A stretch of 64,000 nt of DNA from Bryum argenteum (Eukaryota > Streptophyta > Bryopsida > Bryales > Bryaceae): contig CM073325.1 in NCBI GenBank assembly GCA_037043015.1, positions 10,271,001 to 10,335,000 of the forward strand. The letters are read 5' to 3'. A program made the position numbers and the translations under genes. The notes beneath the pieces are model-generated. The model did not search any database. It was given only the letters and a program-made list of their open reading frames with translations, and had not been told where the DNA came from. Below are positions 11,166-23,200 of this stretch, in pieces. Each line of letters starts with the position of its first letter. Within the stretch, counting starts at the first letter, position 1.

Positions 11166-14100
11166 CTAGGAAGCTGATGGTGAACGACCGTTAAAGTGTT
11201 GATCACAGTGATCAGCCTCATCGTCTATAAACGCAAGCACTCTCGAGCTAAAGCGTCGACGTCTACTAGTGTCTGATATTACGGGAGAAGGGGCAGCGAC
11301 GAAATCCTGAGCTATCATCTCCGCATAAGATGGTAGAGCGAAACTTTGCGGAGGACTGCTGTAGAGACTTTCGTCGCCAATCAAGAGTCGATTTGAACCT
11401 GCGATTCTAAAGTACAGAAAAATTCAGTACCAACAAATAATTAGCAACTGAAAGTGACAATAGAAGGAAGGAAAATAAGAGATTATTACGCACAAAATGT
11501 TGGGCGTTGCTTCTTCGGAAGCGGTTCAGAACTATCACTGTCGTAGTCATAATCCGGAATCGAATCGCCGCTATCTTCCTCAAAAGCGGTACCATCGACG
11601 TATGCCGATAAAAGACCGTCAAATATCTCTTCGTCAGCTTCAAATGCAATTAGATGACGGTTTGATCGCGCGCACGGAATCACGGAAGCACCTACATACA
11701 AGCAACCAACATCAGAACTACAATATTGAATAATATGAATGAGAGTTGGTAGTAGCAAGAACAAACTTGTACTAGGGCTCCAGTCAAAGACGATTCCACG
11801 CTCGTCAGTGAGAGAATCAATGAAACATTGGATGAAGGATGGATCCTTATCACGCGAGCCACGCCACGGGGTACCATCTTCCTTCTTACGAATGGAGTCT
11901 TTGCTCGCGAAATTGAAAACATGGTCCTCCTCGTCGGGAAGAATAGGCACACCTGCATACTCTTTCGCAACCTGCTTGATGGTGAATCTGGTAGCGAAAG
12001 ACTTCCGAACAAAGACCTTGATGTGAAAGTTGTGAGTCTGCAAAATTCAATCCATTAGAACGATTTAAAAAAATGTTGTAAATAAGTCAAATACTATTGA
12101 TTTGAATGCAGAATGAAGGCCATACCGTTTTGACGTGAGGGTTTGTTGAGGCCATTGGCATGGGATTATATCCCCACCAATCTCGAACCATTCGGAAATC
12201 AAAAGCCTTTGATTCCGTATCCAGAGCTTTCTTGACTCGACGGTCCTTGGGGTGCATTACAAGTATCGCACCCTCGTCTGTCAAGTTGTAGAAACCAAAG
12301 AAGAACACACTCTCGAAGTAGCTCTTCTCTCGCTTGTTCCATGAAGGGATCTCGACGGGCGACACGTCGGGCACGGGTAAGTTCTCCGGAACGTCTGCGT
12401 AGATTAGATCAATGCTGGGATGCGGGTGTTTCATGCCCATCTCCTTACATGAGTACTTCCTGTCCTTGCCAATCTGTAAAAATCACAGAAAGTTAGACAT
12501 GTTAAAAGCAAAGTGTTTCATTCAAAATTTCAGAAAGAAAATAATGTACAAAAAATTATAAGAAGTATTACCTTTCTGATGTGGTTGATGATGTCCAGGA
12601 CTTGCGTGTCCTACTCTTTAGTATCATGAGCTGCCTTCTGCACAGAGGATCCAATATCCCCTTTCTCCAAGTACATAGGGAGATGAATTGTAATCTCTGA
12701 AGACAAACAATCTACAACGTGTTTCGGTTCGAGAAAAGGGAGGGTAGCAAACTTCTTCCCCAAGTTCAGATCAAAACCGCATGAAGGCGGTGGTGAGGAA
12801 GTATTTGTAACACCACCTGTCGAGACTTGAGTCGAATTTGCAGCAAGGCTTCGACGATGGCCAACAACTCCATGACCAACACCTACACCGGAGCCGCTGG
12901 GTGCAGAATTCTTGCGTTTCTTTCCTTTCGCTAGGGGTTGTGCAAGGGCTTCGACTTCAGGTACTGCGGCTACTGGCGGAGGGGGGGATGCACCTGGCAA
13001 GATGGAGAAGTCGTTGTCGTCGTCCTCGACCATTGCTTCGGTAGCAACCGCCTTGTAAGGATCTCGAACTAGATGCTTCTCTTCCCGGTGGACAAAGTTG
13101 TCGTGACACTCGAGAAACCAACCTCCTGTCATCAGTTGTGCACTAGTAAAACGCTTCTGCTGGTGATCAGAAAACATTTTGTCTGGATCTTCCTCGACTA
13201 CCACATCTTTGAAGACGGAAGGAATGTGCGCAGCGGCAAGGCCTCCCTTGGGCACGAGCTCATGCTTGATGTACCTGCACGTGAAAGTAAACTTGTAAAC
13301 GCTTGAGATCAAATGAATATAAACAATGCATGAGAAATAGGATTCGAAATAGAAACGTACCTGAAAACCAATCGGTTTCCTGTCTCTACACCACCCGAAA
13401 TTTTCTCTAGTTTAGAGCCTTTAAGGAACTTCGGGCTCGCATTGGGCCCGAGGTAGTTCTCGAAGGCCTTATCCCAGAGAATAAGCCTCCATTTCTCGAC
13501 GTAGTCAAGAGGCTTCAGAATGCTCTCATTCCAAGTAATGAGGAAATTTTTTTGTATTTCTTCAAGCTTTTCTTCCAAGTATTTGGCCAGCTGTAGTTGG
13601 ATAACAAATGTTAGAACAGAGGTTTGGAATACCGATGAAATAAATGTGGATGCAATAATATGAGCACAGTGATGTGGTTACCTGTGCCCATAAAGAGGCG
13701 CGGTTAAGCCAGACACTTAGTGGTTTATTCTGGACCGGCACAGGGAAGTGGTTGGCCTCGCGAACCTCAAACGAGGAATTCCACCAACGAAGCCATTGTG
13801 TCTTGAAATCCTTGTGGCAATTCGTCGTGGCGATCGAATGCAAGCGGTCCAGTGTGAATTCCGGAATGAGGTTCATGCTGTAGTGCGAGTAGATCTGCGA
13901 AGTCGATGGACAATGAGTAGGTGAGTAACGAAACTAAAATTTAATGTTCGGATTTCCAAAAAAAGTTAAATGGCATACCTCTCTGGCCCATTTGCCACCG
14001 AGGTCTTTGTTTGCAACGGCCAACATCCTATCAAATTCCTTCGAGCGGATTTTCCGTATTTCCAATTTCCGAGCAGTATCCATGGCAGTCCAGACTCCCG

Positions 14101-15378
14101 ATGCGGTGCGCTTGTCAATTGGAGTCTCGGAATTGTATTCTGCTTCTGCATCGTCTGATGCCTTCGCAATTCTCCTCTGCAACAAATACGGATGACAAGT
14201 ATGAGCTAATAGTAATCGATTGAAATAAGTTAAGGGAAAGGTTTGGAAGATTCAGAATTTTTACCGCGTATAGGAACTTCACAAACACGTTGACCGCGAG
14301 TGAGTACCATTTGTCTTTCTTCTTCTCCTTCACTCTTTCTGAAATCTTGTAATCCTCTTTGCTGATGAGGTCTTTGAAATCTGTGAGCTTTAGTTTGCCA
14401 AATTTCCGCATGCGCTGGAGCTGGGAGCAAAAGTTATCCTCGACATGTGCATTCTCTGTGGACCTGTTCACAACATTAAGTGAGACAAATATAATGTGTA
14501 GAGAGAGTGAATAAAAAGAGTATGAAAATTTAAGAAGCTTACCAGTTAATATCAGCCATTGCATTTAGGAGAACATTCCTTTCTTGCCGACCGTCAAGAA
14601 CAATGCAGTCTATAGAAATGTACCATGGCCTTTCGTCAGGATGATACCGCTCGATGTGCCTATTCCATGCGGTCACGCGATGATTTCTTTCATAAACGTA
14701 GAAGTACTTATCGCTCAACTGATGGAGGTCTAGATCGGCCATCAAGAACTCCTCAAACTCGTCATTAACAGCTTTCCAATGAGGATTTTCCAAAAAGCCG
14801 TCAGTCGGCTTCACAGGACACAACTCCGCCTTGGTGGAGTATAGTGAAACGTATAGAACACGATCACCTTCCCGGTACCCCATGTTAAACTCTTTCATGA
14901 GTTTTTCAACATCAACGTCAATGATCGGACGCACCTTTGGATGAGTTTTTAATCGACACAAAGGTATGTTGAAGCGGGATTTGTTAACCGGTTTGTTCCG
15001 AAGCCGGTTGATGACATGAATATGCTCACCCTTGTGCAATTGTCGCATCTCCTCTCCAATCCACCCGGCGTCCTTGCCCTTCAGATGGTCCGGCATTTTG
15101 AGACCACTAACGTCATCTGATTCCGAGAGAGGAGACCCAACATCACCTTCAACAGTCGTAACTTCGTGTCGTGAGCGCTCTTGAGTGGGCAGTTGAGGTG
15201 AAAGAGGCTGAACGAGCAATGCCTCAAATTCTCCGGAGTCAATGTCACCCGTGGGAGTTTCCTGAATGTCATCACTTGGAGGTATCTTCTGAGTGTCGAA
15301 GGAAGGAATCGGTCCAGAGGGCGATGGCGGTTCACGAGCGGCCTCTTCATTGAATTCAGGATCGCTTGGGCCTCCCAT
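11166..15378 (-). CDS. ParB/Srx-like domain fused to DNA N4/N6-methyltransferase-like domain; one internal amber codon
   Basis: Ten exons with consistent GT-AG junctions and phases: 15378-14543, 14463-14265, 14176-13979, 13894-13682, 13590-13361, 13274-12572, 12473-12126, 12037-11773, 11691-11494, 11398-11166 (1141 codons including the final stop). Exon 1 has a Pro/Ser-rich leader, then FNIPLCRLKTHPKVRPIIDV and YVYERNHRVTAWNRH, resembling ParB/sulfiredoxin N-terminal domains (the NHRVTA word stands where bacterial ParB has GxxRxxA). Exon 7 has the block IDLIYADVPENL, placed like motif IV (DPPY) of N4/N6 DNA methyltransferases. Exons 8-9 give FDWSPSASVIPCARSNRHLI then AFEADEE, placed like motif I (DPFxGSGT...R...E). 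Both motifs are degenerate, so catalysis is doubtful. The only break is TAG at 12611-12613 (codon 780). The middle 450 residues are helical and unrecognised. Family knowledge: ParB-MTase fusions occur in phages and bacterial mobile elements. That this is one is my inference. Confidence 0.6.
12611..12613 (-). other. In-frame amber stop inside exon 6 of the ParB-MTase-like gene
   Basis: Reading ...HDTKE-TAG-DTQVLDIINHIRK, the frame stays open after the stop to a good donor (AAAG|GTAATA at 12572) and on through four more exons. No alternative donor upstream of the stop restores phase. It is therefore a single nonsense mutation, a base-calling error, or a real terminator that separates the ParB-like half from the methyltransferase-like half. 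Confidence 0.75.
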
Positions 15379-15539
15379 CTATCAATTTCAAATAGCGAAT
15401 TTAGACAGAAATAAAAAGTAAACTTCGAACGAGCAAAATAACATAATAGAAATTATCATAGATCAAAATGTGATTAGAATACAATACTCATATCAAGAGT
15501 CAACCAAGTTTGAACTAAGTAGACATAGACATGAATCTA
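15379..15539. other. Immediate upstream region of the ParB-MTase-like gene
   Basis: Short AT-rich leader on the minus-strand gene's 5' side, before the first unit of the adjoining array. I cannot place a TATA box with confidence. Confidence 0.4.
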
Positions 15540-18500
15540 GTTGATCTGCAGGCAAACACATTCGACGCCGCAAGTGTCAAAATCTGTTTCGCTCTCAATG
15601 CTCCACTTCAGCTGCATGAATACAATCTGCACAAACATACAGGTAGTCATTAGACACATTTCACAAGAAGAGGGACAGCCCGTTGACTCCAATTCTCAGA
15701 GTGATCATCGAAGAATTTAGGTGAAGCCATCTTAATAAGCACGAAACGCCAAAGAACCACAGAAGTTTTGAGAGCTAATAAGCTTGTGCCAAGCGGAATT
15801 AATGGCCACTACCGAGGAATGCAGGGAAACAAATTCGACGGCGTAAGTAAAAGGAAACCACCAAACAAAATGCAGAGGGGTCACGAGCTCCCCTAGCTCA
15901 CCGACCATGACCTTCGAGGAGGGCATCGTCAATACCAAAGATCAGAGATCATGAACTGACAGTGCAATTTTGGAATGCACGGAAAACAAATTCGTCGGCG
16001 CAAGTAAAAACAAACTAGCAGACAAAAAGCAGAGGGGTCTCTAGCTCCCCCTACCTCACCAACCATCACCTTCCGGAGGGACTCCTGAATACCCACTATC
16101 ATGACCTGACAATGCAATTTCGGAATGCAGGGAAACATATTCGACGGCGCAAGTTAAACGAAACCAGCAATCAAAATGCAGGAGGGTCAGTAGCTACCCC
16201 AAGTTCACTGAACTTTACCTTCGAGGAGGGCCTTGTCAATACCAAAGATCATAGATCATGAACTGAGAATGCAATTTCGGAATGGAGGGAAACAAATTCG
16301 ACGGCCCAAGTAAAAGCAAACCAGCAGACAAAATGCAAATTGGTCACTAGCTCCCCTAGCTCACCAACCATGACCTTCTGGAGGGCCTCGTGAATACCCA
16401 CTATTATGACCTGACAATGCAATTTCAAAATGCACGCAAACGCATTCGGCGCCGCAAGTTAAAGAGGACCAGCAACCAGCCATCACCAGCTACAGCCCTC
16501 GAGGAAGGGCCCTACAAAATCTAAGATCATGACCTGATTCCAAGTACAAAACAAACACATTCGGCGCCGCAAGTTAAAGAGGACCAAAGAACTGACCATC
16601 ACCACTCTGACCCTCGAGGAAGGGCTCTACAAAATCTAAGATCATGACCTGATTCCAAGTACAAAAAAACACATTCGGCGCCGCAAGTTAAAGAGGACCA
16701 GCAACCAGCCATCACCAGCTACAGCCCTCGAGGAAGGGCTCTACAAAATCTAAGATCATGACCTGATTCCAAGTACAAAAAAAACACATTCGGCGCCGCA
16801 AGTTAAAGAGGACCAGCAACCAGCCATCACCAGCTAGCTACCCTCCTCCTCACCTGCCATTACCTTTGAGGAGGGACTCGACCAAACCAAAGATCATGAC
16901 CTATTTCGGTAGCAGTCAATCACATTCGACGGCGCAAGTACAAAAGAGGACAAACAACAAAATGCACAAAGGTCACTAGGACTGGACCTCGCTGGCCATC
17001 TCATCCGGGGAGGGGCTCTACAAAGACTAGGACCATGACCTGTTTTGAATCTGTAGGCAAACACATTCGTTGCCGCAGGAGAAAGAGAGCAAGTAAAAAA
17101 TCCACCACAAAAAAATTCCACGACAAAAAGATGATCTTGACAGCACGTTCGGGAAGCAGACTAACAACGTGGTACTCAGCACGTATCACACACTTCAGAG
17201 GAATGGTCGATTGAGTGAACCCACCCCTCCTGGGACCCGACGCTAACCCAAGATGTTGACCTATTTAAGGATTCTGGAAAACACATTCGACGGCGCAAGT
17301 AAACAAGATGACAAAAAACCAAGATGCAGAGGGGGCTCTGGAACTTCACTTCGCCGGCCAGTACCTCCAAGGAGTGGCACTAACCAATCCCAGATCACCT
17401 CACCATACTACTATCAAGCCCTCTTTCGGAAATCGAGCAATCACATTCGACGGCGCAAGTATGAGATAACTCATCTGGAATGCATACTGGTCACTGGGAC
17501 TGAATCTCACCTACATTCACCTCCCATGAGAGACTCTGCGGAACCTAAGATGAGACCTCTTTTGGAATATACAGAATCACTTTCGAGGGCGCAAGTAAAA
17601 AGAGTAAGATTGACAACACATTCCAGTAGCACACTGATTATATGGGACTCGGCATATGTCACTGAATTCACAATAACTGCCGATTGAGTGAGCCCACGCC
17701 CCTTGGGTGCACGAGCTCCTGTATTGCCGAGTCAATGACTAGCAACCAAGATGCACAGGGGTTAGTAGCGTCCCTCTGTCCAAGGTCCAGCGACATAACT
17801 GCACATGGGTGACTACCTCTCCTCTCCCTCACTAGCCATCGCCTCCCAGTACGGGGACTGATGAACCCATGAATATGACCTCTTCTGGAATGCCGGCAAA
17901 CACATTCGACGTCGCAATTAAGAAGCGACCAACAATGACAGAGTCGTGAGTGCATGAGTACCCCGGTGTCTGAGTCCAAGACCAGCATCAGAACTTCACT
18001 GCGGTCACTAGCTTCCCTCTTCCTCACGGGCCATCACCCCCGAGGAGGGGCTCATCAAACCTCAAAATCATGACATGCTTCGGAGTGCAGCCAAACACAT
18101 TCCACCAGGCAAGTGATAGAGAGAATAAAAGCATTCTCCGAAAATCCCCGACAAACAAATGAACTTGACAGCACATACGGAGAGCAAACTCACTATCAGG
18201 GACTTAGCAGATGACACACAATTCACAGGAAATCGGAATGAATGAGCCCTCCCCTCACTAGGCATTGACGTTGACTGTGCCTTGAATGCAGGAGCTCTCC
18301 TCTGTCTCACTCAAAAACGAATAACCTCAATGCACAGAGGTCACCTGTTTCTGAACGCAGGCACACACATTCAATGGCGCAAGTGAATTTGGTCCAGCAA
18401 CATAAACGCACAGGTCTCACTGGGACTTCACTTCAACGACCATCGCCTCCAAGGAGAAGTCTACGAAACCCAAGATCATGACCTTTTTCGAACGGTACGG

Positions 18501-19010
18501 CAACACAATCGACGACGCAAGTAATAGAGAGCAAAAACAGAAATGCACAGGGGTCACTCGGACACGATAACAATGACCCTCTCTTCCACAGAGCGACTCT
18601 GCAAAATCCAAGATGATACCACGTTCTGTCACACAATCAAACACATTCGACGGCGCAAGTACAAGCTTGAACTTTCGGGGAGCAGTCTCCTAACATGTGC
18701 CGTCTGTGCGAGTCCAAACCTCCCTGGGTGTCGACGTCATCTGAGTGGTGAGTGCAGGGTCACTGGGCACTCACCGACACTCACCGACCACCGCCGACGA
18801 CGTGCTATGTGATACTAATAGACGAGTAACCTTCCCGAATTGCAGGTACATTCATTCAACGGTGACATTACAGCAGGACTAGGATCTGCTCACGGGTTCG
18901 TATGACTCGAACTCAACAACTACCGGCTCGAAGGAGAGCCTGTGCAAAATCCTACAGCAAGTCAAGCTTCGGAGCAAGCATACACATTCGACATACACAT
19001 TCGACAGCGC
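15540..19010 (-). repeat. Degenerate array around a 17-bp core (CATTCGACGGCGCAAGT)
   Basis: About 20 copies of the core occur, at intervals mostly of 115-190 bp. Exact or near-exact copies start near 15560, 16138, 16922, 17283, 17444 and 18645; variants such as CATTCGGCGCCGCAAGT lie near 16443, 16558, 16673 and 16787. The four copies from 16443 to 16787 form a tight 114-bp tandem block. Flanking words recur (GATCATGACCTG, AATGCA, GAGGAGGG, TCACTAGCTCCCC) but are diverged, so the core is better conserved than the rest of the unit. Short minus-strand reading frames through the units share words only because of the repeat. The array starts about 160 bp upstream of the ParB-MTase-like gene. Confidence 0.85.
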
Positions 19011-19487
19011 ATGTACTTGCTACACTCCGCAGCCTCTACACAATTCTCCAGTCCAATAGGACCAGCCAAGGATCCCGGGACTCGGGTCAAAGTCACAGTG
19101 CTTGCTGACGACACACTCACAGCGTCGGGTCAGAAATCCCAACCACCGAATGCAAGAAAGACACCCTCCGTATTAATAGTCGTCGTGCTAATACCAGGCA
19201 TATCAACTATGAAGTTGCGAGGGGCAGGAGTTGCGATGAGCTCCCCGTAGTAAACTGATACATACAAAGCGGTATACACGCCAGTCCGAAAAATACATCG
19301 ATATCTATGAAGGCCTCGGCATCAACTCCGTCACCTGCGCCGCCACTGGAGGACCTCCCCTCTTTCGGAGCAAAAGAATACCAGCATAAATGTTGCGTGT
19401 CACTGGGCCTCGACCTCACATGATACACTGACCAGACTAGGGTTTATGGTTTACGAATCGACATTCACGATTCACTACATAAAACCT
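19011..19487. other. Tail of the array and unique sequence
   Basis: Mixed sequence without a clear core copy. A few short reading frames are present but no recognisable domain. I see no gene. Confidence 0.45.
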
Positions 19488-19765
19488 CAATTCCGTTAAA
19501 ATGGCACCATTCCATGTGCCATTTTAGCGGAGCTAAAGTGCCACATTGTGCGGAACGTGCCATTTTAGCGGCATATGTTGTTATATTTTTAGAACTGTCA
19601 CACTATCTCTGTACTATCACATGCACTATGTAAATCTGTAATATCACACAAATTCTGTAATATCACACTATCTCTATAATATCACATGGATTCTGTAATA
19701 TCACACTATCTCTGTAATATCACACTATCTCTGTAATATCACATTACCTCCGTGATATCACATGT
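19488..19765 (+). repeat. Transposon-end motif followed by TGTAATATCAC tandem repeats
   Basis: 19488 onward reads CCTCAATTCCGTTAAAATGG then CACCATTCCATGTGCCATTTTAGCGG, with a second GTGCCATTTTAGCGG near 19559. From about 19600 to 19762 a roughly 20-bp unit, TCTGTAATATCACACTATC, repeats at least seven times. The end motif recurs at 27.33, 28.79 (diverged) and 54.36 kb (inverted). The TAATATCAC words recur inverted near 27.40-27.49 kb. This is the structure of a terminal plus subterminal repeat region of a DNA transposon. Confidence 0.65.
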
Positions 19766-20289
19766 CTAGAGCTTCGTACAATCATGTCAAGATAATTACA
19801 AGGGTATGTTACTTTAAGTATCGTATACAAAACCCTGTGCCACAGGATGCACAACACTTCAATCTCTATATCTCATTCGGTAAAGAGTCGCTGTTACTTA
19901 TTATGTATTACTATTGCCTAAGTAGATTTCTACACATCAACCTTCGACGTTGTAGTTCGTTCTATTTAGTATTCACAGCTTACTAAAGCAAGACTCATCA
20001 TATACGTTCGCTAGATAATCTTTACTATGCAACCTTGCTACTGTAGGCATGACAACCATCTTACTTTGGTTGAAAGCATTCATTGTCTCTCACACAACCT
20101 ATTAGTCTGCTCATCCCCCGACTCTTTTGAAATTCAAATCTTTCTCTCACTTCTTCAACTTACTCTTATCATGCATTCATCTTGACTTAAGCCGACTCCC
20201 ACGCCTCGCACTCAGTCAAATAACAACTACTCCATGCCACATAGAAGGCACGACCCCACCGTCTGAAATCCGTTTCTCAACCAGGACCT
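19766..20289. other. 3' flank of the DUF7869 gene
   Basis: AT-rich, no gene seen. It separates the subterminal repeats from the stop codon of the minus-strand transposase-like gene. Confidence 0.5.
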
Positions 20290-23200
20290 TCACATGCCTC
20301 GACTCTCTTGGATTGCAATCCGCTGTAAATTGTCTACGGCAAATTTTACTTGCACACACGGTGCAACTTGTATGTCCTTCTTTGTCGACCTTGGCTTCCA
20401 TGACGCTAGGATGCTGTCTGTTGATGTGTAGTCTGCCACGGTGCATGTTGGATCCGGCTTCCACATGAACCGTTTATGCGTGTCCCAACCTAGATACCTT
20501 TGCTCGACGTCGCCCGTGGTTGCACATGGTATGTACCACTTCAGAGGGACCTCCCGAAAATGTTCTCGTGTAGGATCAAACTGCGGGTTGTCCTCAGCCA
20601 TTCCTAGCCATACAGGCTCCCTTGCCTCAGATGCAGGTCTTACAAAGAGGAGGAACCCCTTTTGCGCATCGACGGCTACGCTATATGAAGGCGGTGGCCT
20701 CCCCTCCATACTTCCAATGTACGGTTCGTCCTCGTCCATCTCCTCTCTAATTCCTCCGTCGTACATGATATCTGTCATCATGTCTCCCGGTTGTCTCGTA
20801 TGGGGCCAAAACCCACATTTCAACACCCTAGACTCTGTTAAGTACTCCCTTCTCATCACGTTGTTCCTCACCCTTGTCCAGTACTGGATACATCGTACTA
20901 CTTGTGCACGGTAATGAGCACCAGCATCCTCTTCCAACAAGCTCTCCCAGTGCCTGATGTATCCATCAAGTCCGCGAAGTATGTCAGCTTCGCCCTTCAT
21001 TACGTGCGGCCTGACTGCAGGAGGTTGCCCTTCCGGCAGCATAGGGCGGCCGTCTTCGTCTTGCTTCCAAAGCTTGATCCCGGCCTCTGGCAACCAATTT
21101 TTCACCGTGCAATTCAGTTTGTATTTCATGATCGGCCATCCATTGTCATCCACGAAGAACTTGAACTGTCGTCCCTTGGCATGCCCGACGAGCTTTTTTG
21201 CTCCGATTGCTATGTAAGGTTTTATGAAGTGTTTGAAGTTGGGCACCTCCTCCACCAGGTGTGGAATCATGGCATCTTCTTCCATGTCCATATAAGATTG
21301 CATCAACAAGGGCAGTGTTGGATAGTCTTTCTCCCGGAGTCGCATACTCCAACGCCCAAAGGATGCATCAATGTCGTCATGTGTGTGGCCCACCATCATG
21401 AACGAGACCACCACTTCTTTCACAATACGCTTTGCAACTAGCAGAGACCAGAAGCAAAATACATATCGGTTCTTGTTATCCTTCCAACTGTTGTCCATCT
21501 GGATATGAAGCACGGGTGGGAGGGGCATGGCAGGTCTCTGACTCGCTGGTGGCTCCTTCAGGGATGCTCTGCAAACTTCATTGCCGTGCAATAGTGCTGA
21601 ATACAATGGCATGCTCCCGGCCCCTTTGAACAGGACACGCGAACTCATGACGGGAGCTTCTTCAAGATCTCGCAGTAGCTTGGCAATTGAGCCCACTGAG
21701 AAGTTGCTGTCCGAGTCAAATACCGGCAGACTGTAGTGTGCATACTTTTCGTCTGCGTGCCCATGTGCAAACATTCCCGTCACTGCGACAGGTAGCTTCT
21801 GGAACCCGTCTACCGACTTCGTCTTCCTTGCAAACGCCGGACATGCTGTCTTAGAGTGATCCATCTTGTCGTGAATAATAGACAGCACTTTCGAAGGTCG
21901 ATATATAGATAACGATCTGCTGCCGTAGTAAGCCTGACGACATGCCTCTTGCATGAAGAGGTGTCGTTGGAACTTTCGATGAACTCGGTCGTATTCCTCT
22001 GATCGGGGGACAAATGTTGCACGTATACCCTTGAGCTTGTCACATTCGCTGCACCTTGAGAAGTCGTCCCCTCTGCTCTTGATTGAGAATTCTTGGAAAT
22101 GTTTGCTTCGCATCTTGCTGAAACAAGGCTGAGAGAGTGCGTGAAGCCCAAGTTCCTCATTCACCTGGAAATGAGGACAGACGTACGATGAAGACTAGAA
22201 CGTCATCTCTAAAGATATGGAACCAATAACAGGACTCCCACACCCTAGTTGCCGACCGCCGGACACTAAATCCAATCCATGTTCCCTCTTGGAATTTCCA
22301 AATATGGAGGGAGGCTAATAAAAGTCTGCCCGGTATTTTTTTGTGTTTGAGGCCTTAAAATTCCAAGAAGAGGCGGGCCTCTAGAGTAAAATGTGGGTGG
22401 AGACCCCAAATTTCAAAAACAAATAAAAAAAAAATGACCTTGAGAGGGTCAAAAATGGAAAATCAAAAAACTGGGTCCCACCTAAGTGGGAAACATGGAT
22501 TGGATTTAGTGAGCGGCGTTGCCGACCTAGAGCAAACCAAGGCCTTTCCAACCAAGGTTGACTGGAGACCTTTCCCGAGGGTCTAATGTAGACGGCAACC
22601 GCCAGAAAACCGTTCTAACGTGATGTTTCTGGACTACCGCCCCGAAACCCATCCCAATGAAACGATTGAGGGTGGTAGACGAGAAACTATTCCTGCCAAG
22701 TGAATCTAGACTGTTCTGAACAATTTAATGGGCTGCTATCTGAACATAAATGCATAATCAATGTGTGGTATTATTTTAGACAGCACGTCCAGAAAACAAT
22801 CATTAATTTTCTGCTCATAGGTCACGAGGGCGCTGTGGAAACAAGTTCGCCTTCAAACTTTATTCCAAAAAACGGGACAAAAACATGAGCTCAGAGAACC
22901 CCTGATACTTAAATGCAGTTGGACAGTGGATGTAATCTCACCTGATTGACGATAGGAAGCAGTTGATTCCAGCGAGTTCCAGCTGGAAGAACCTTCATGC
23001 CGACCCTTTCGCCGGAGCGCAGAGTGCATTGCATATGCGGCATGAGGTCTGCTTTTGCCTCTAGTAATGACCGTAGAGTCTCCACCGCCTGAATAGTCCC
23101 GCTTCGACGCTTGCACTTTGAAGCATTTCCGTGTGGAGCCCCTCTCTCTTGCCTCCTCGCACGCACAGCGTACCTCTGGAAGGTGCGCAGGCTGACCTTG

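Noticed and set aside
15540..19010. CRISPR-like array or repeated exons
   Set aside because: Units are 115-190 bp with diverged flanks, spacers are not uniform, and the setting is a plant nuclear genome. The short frames reading YLRRR...CFP are produced by the repeat itself.
20441..21629. Plus-strand open frames (up to 179 codons)
   Set aside because: They are shadows of the minus-strand DUF7869 exon.
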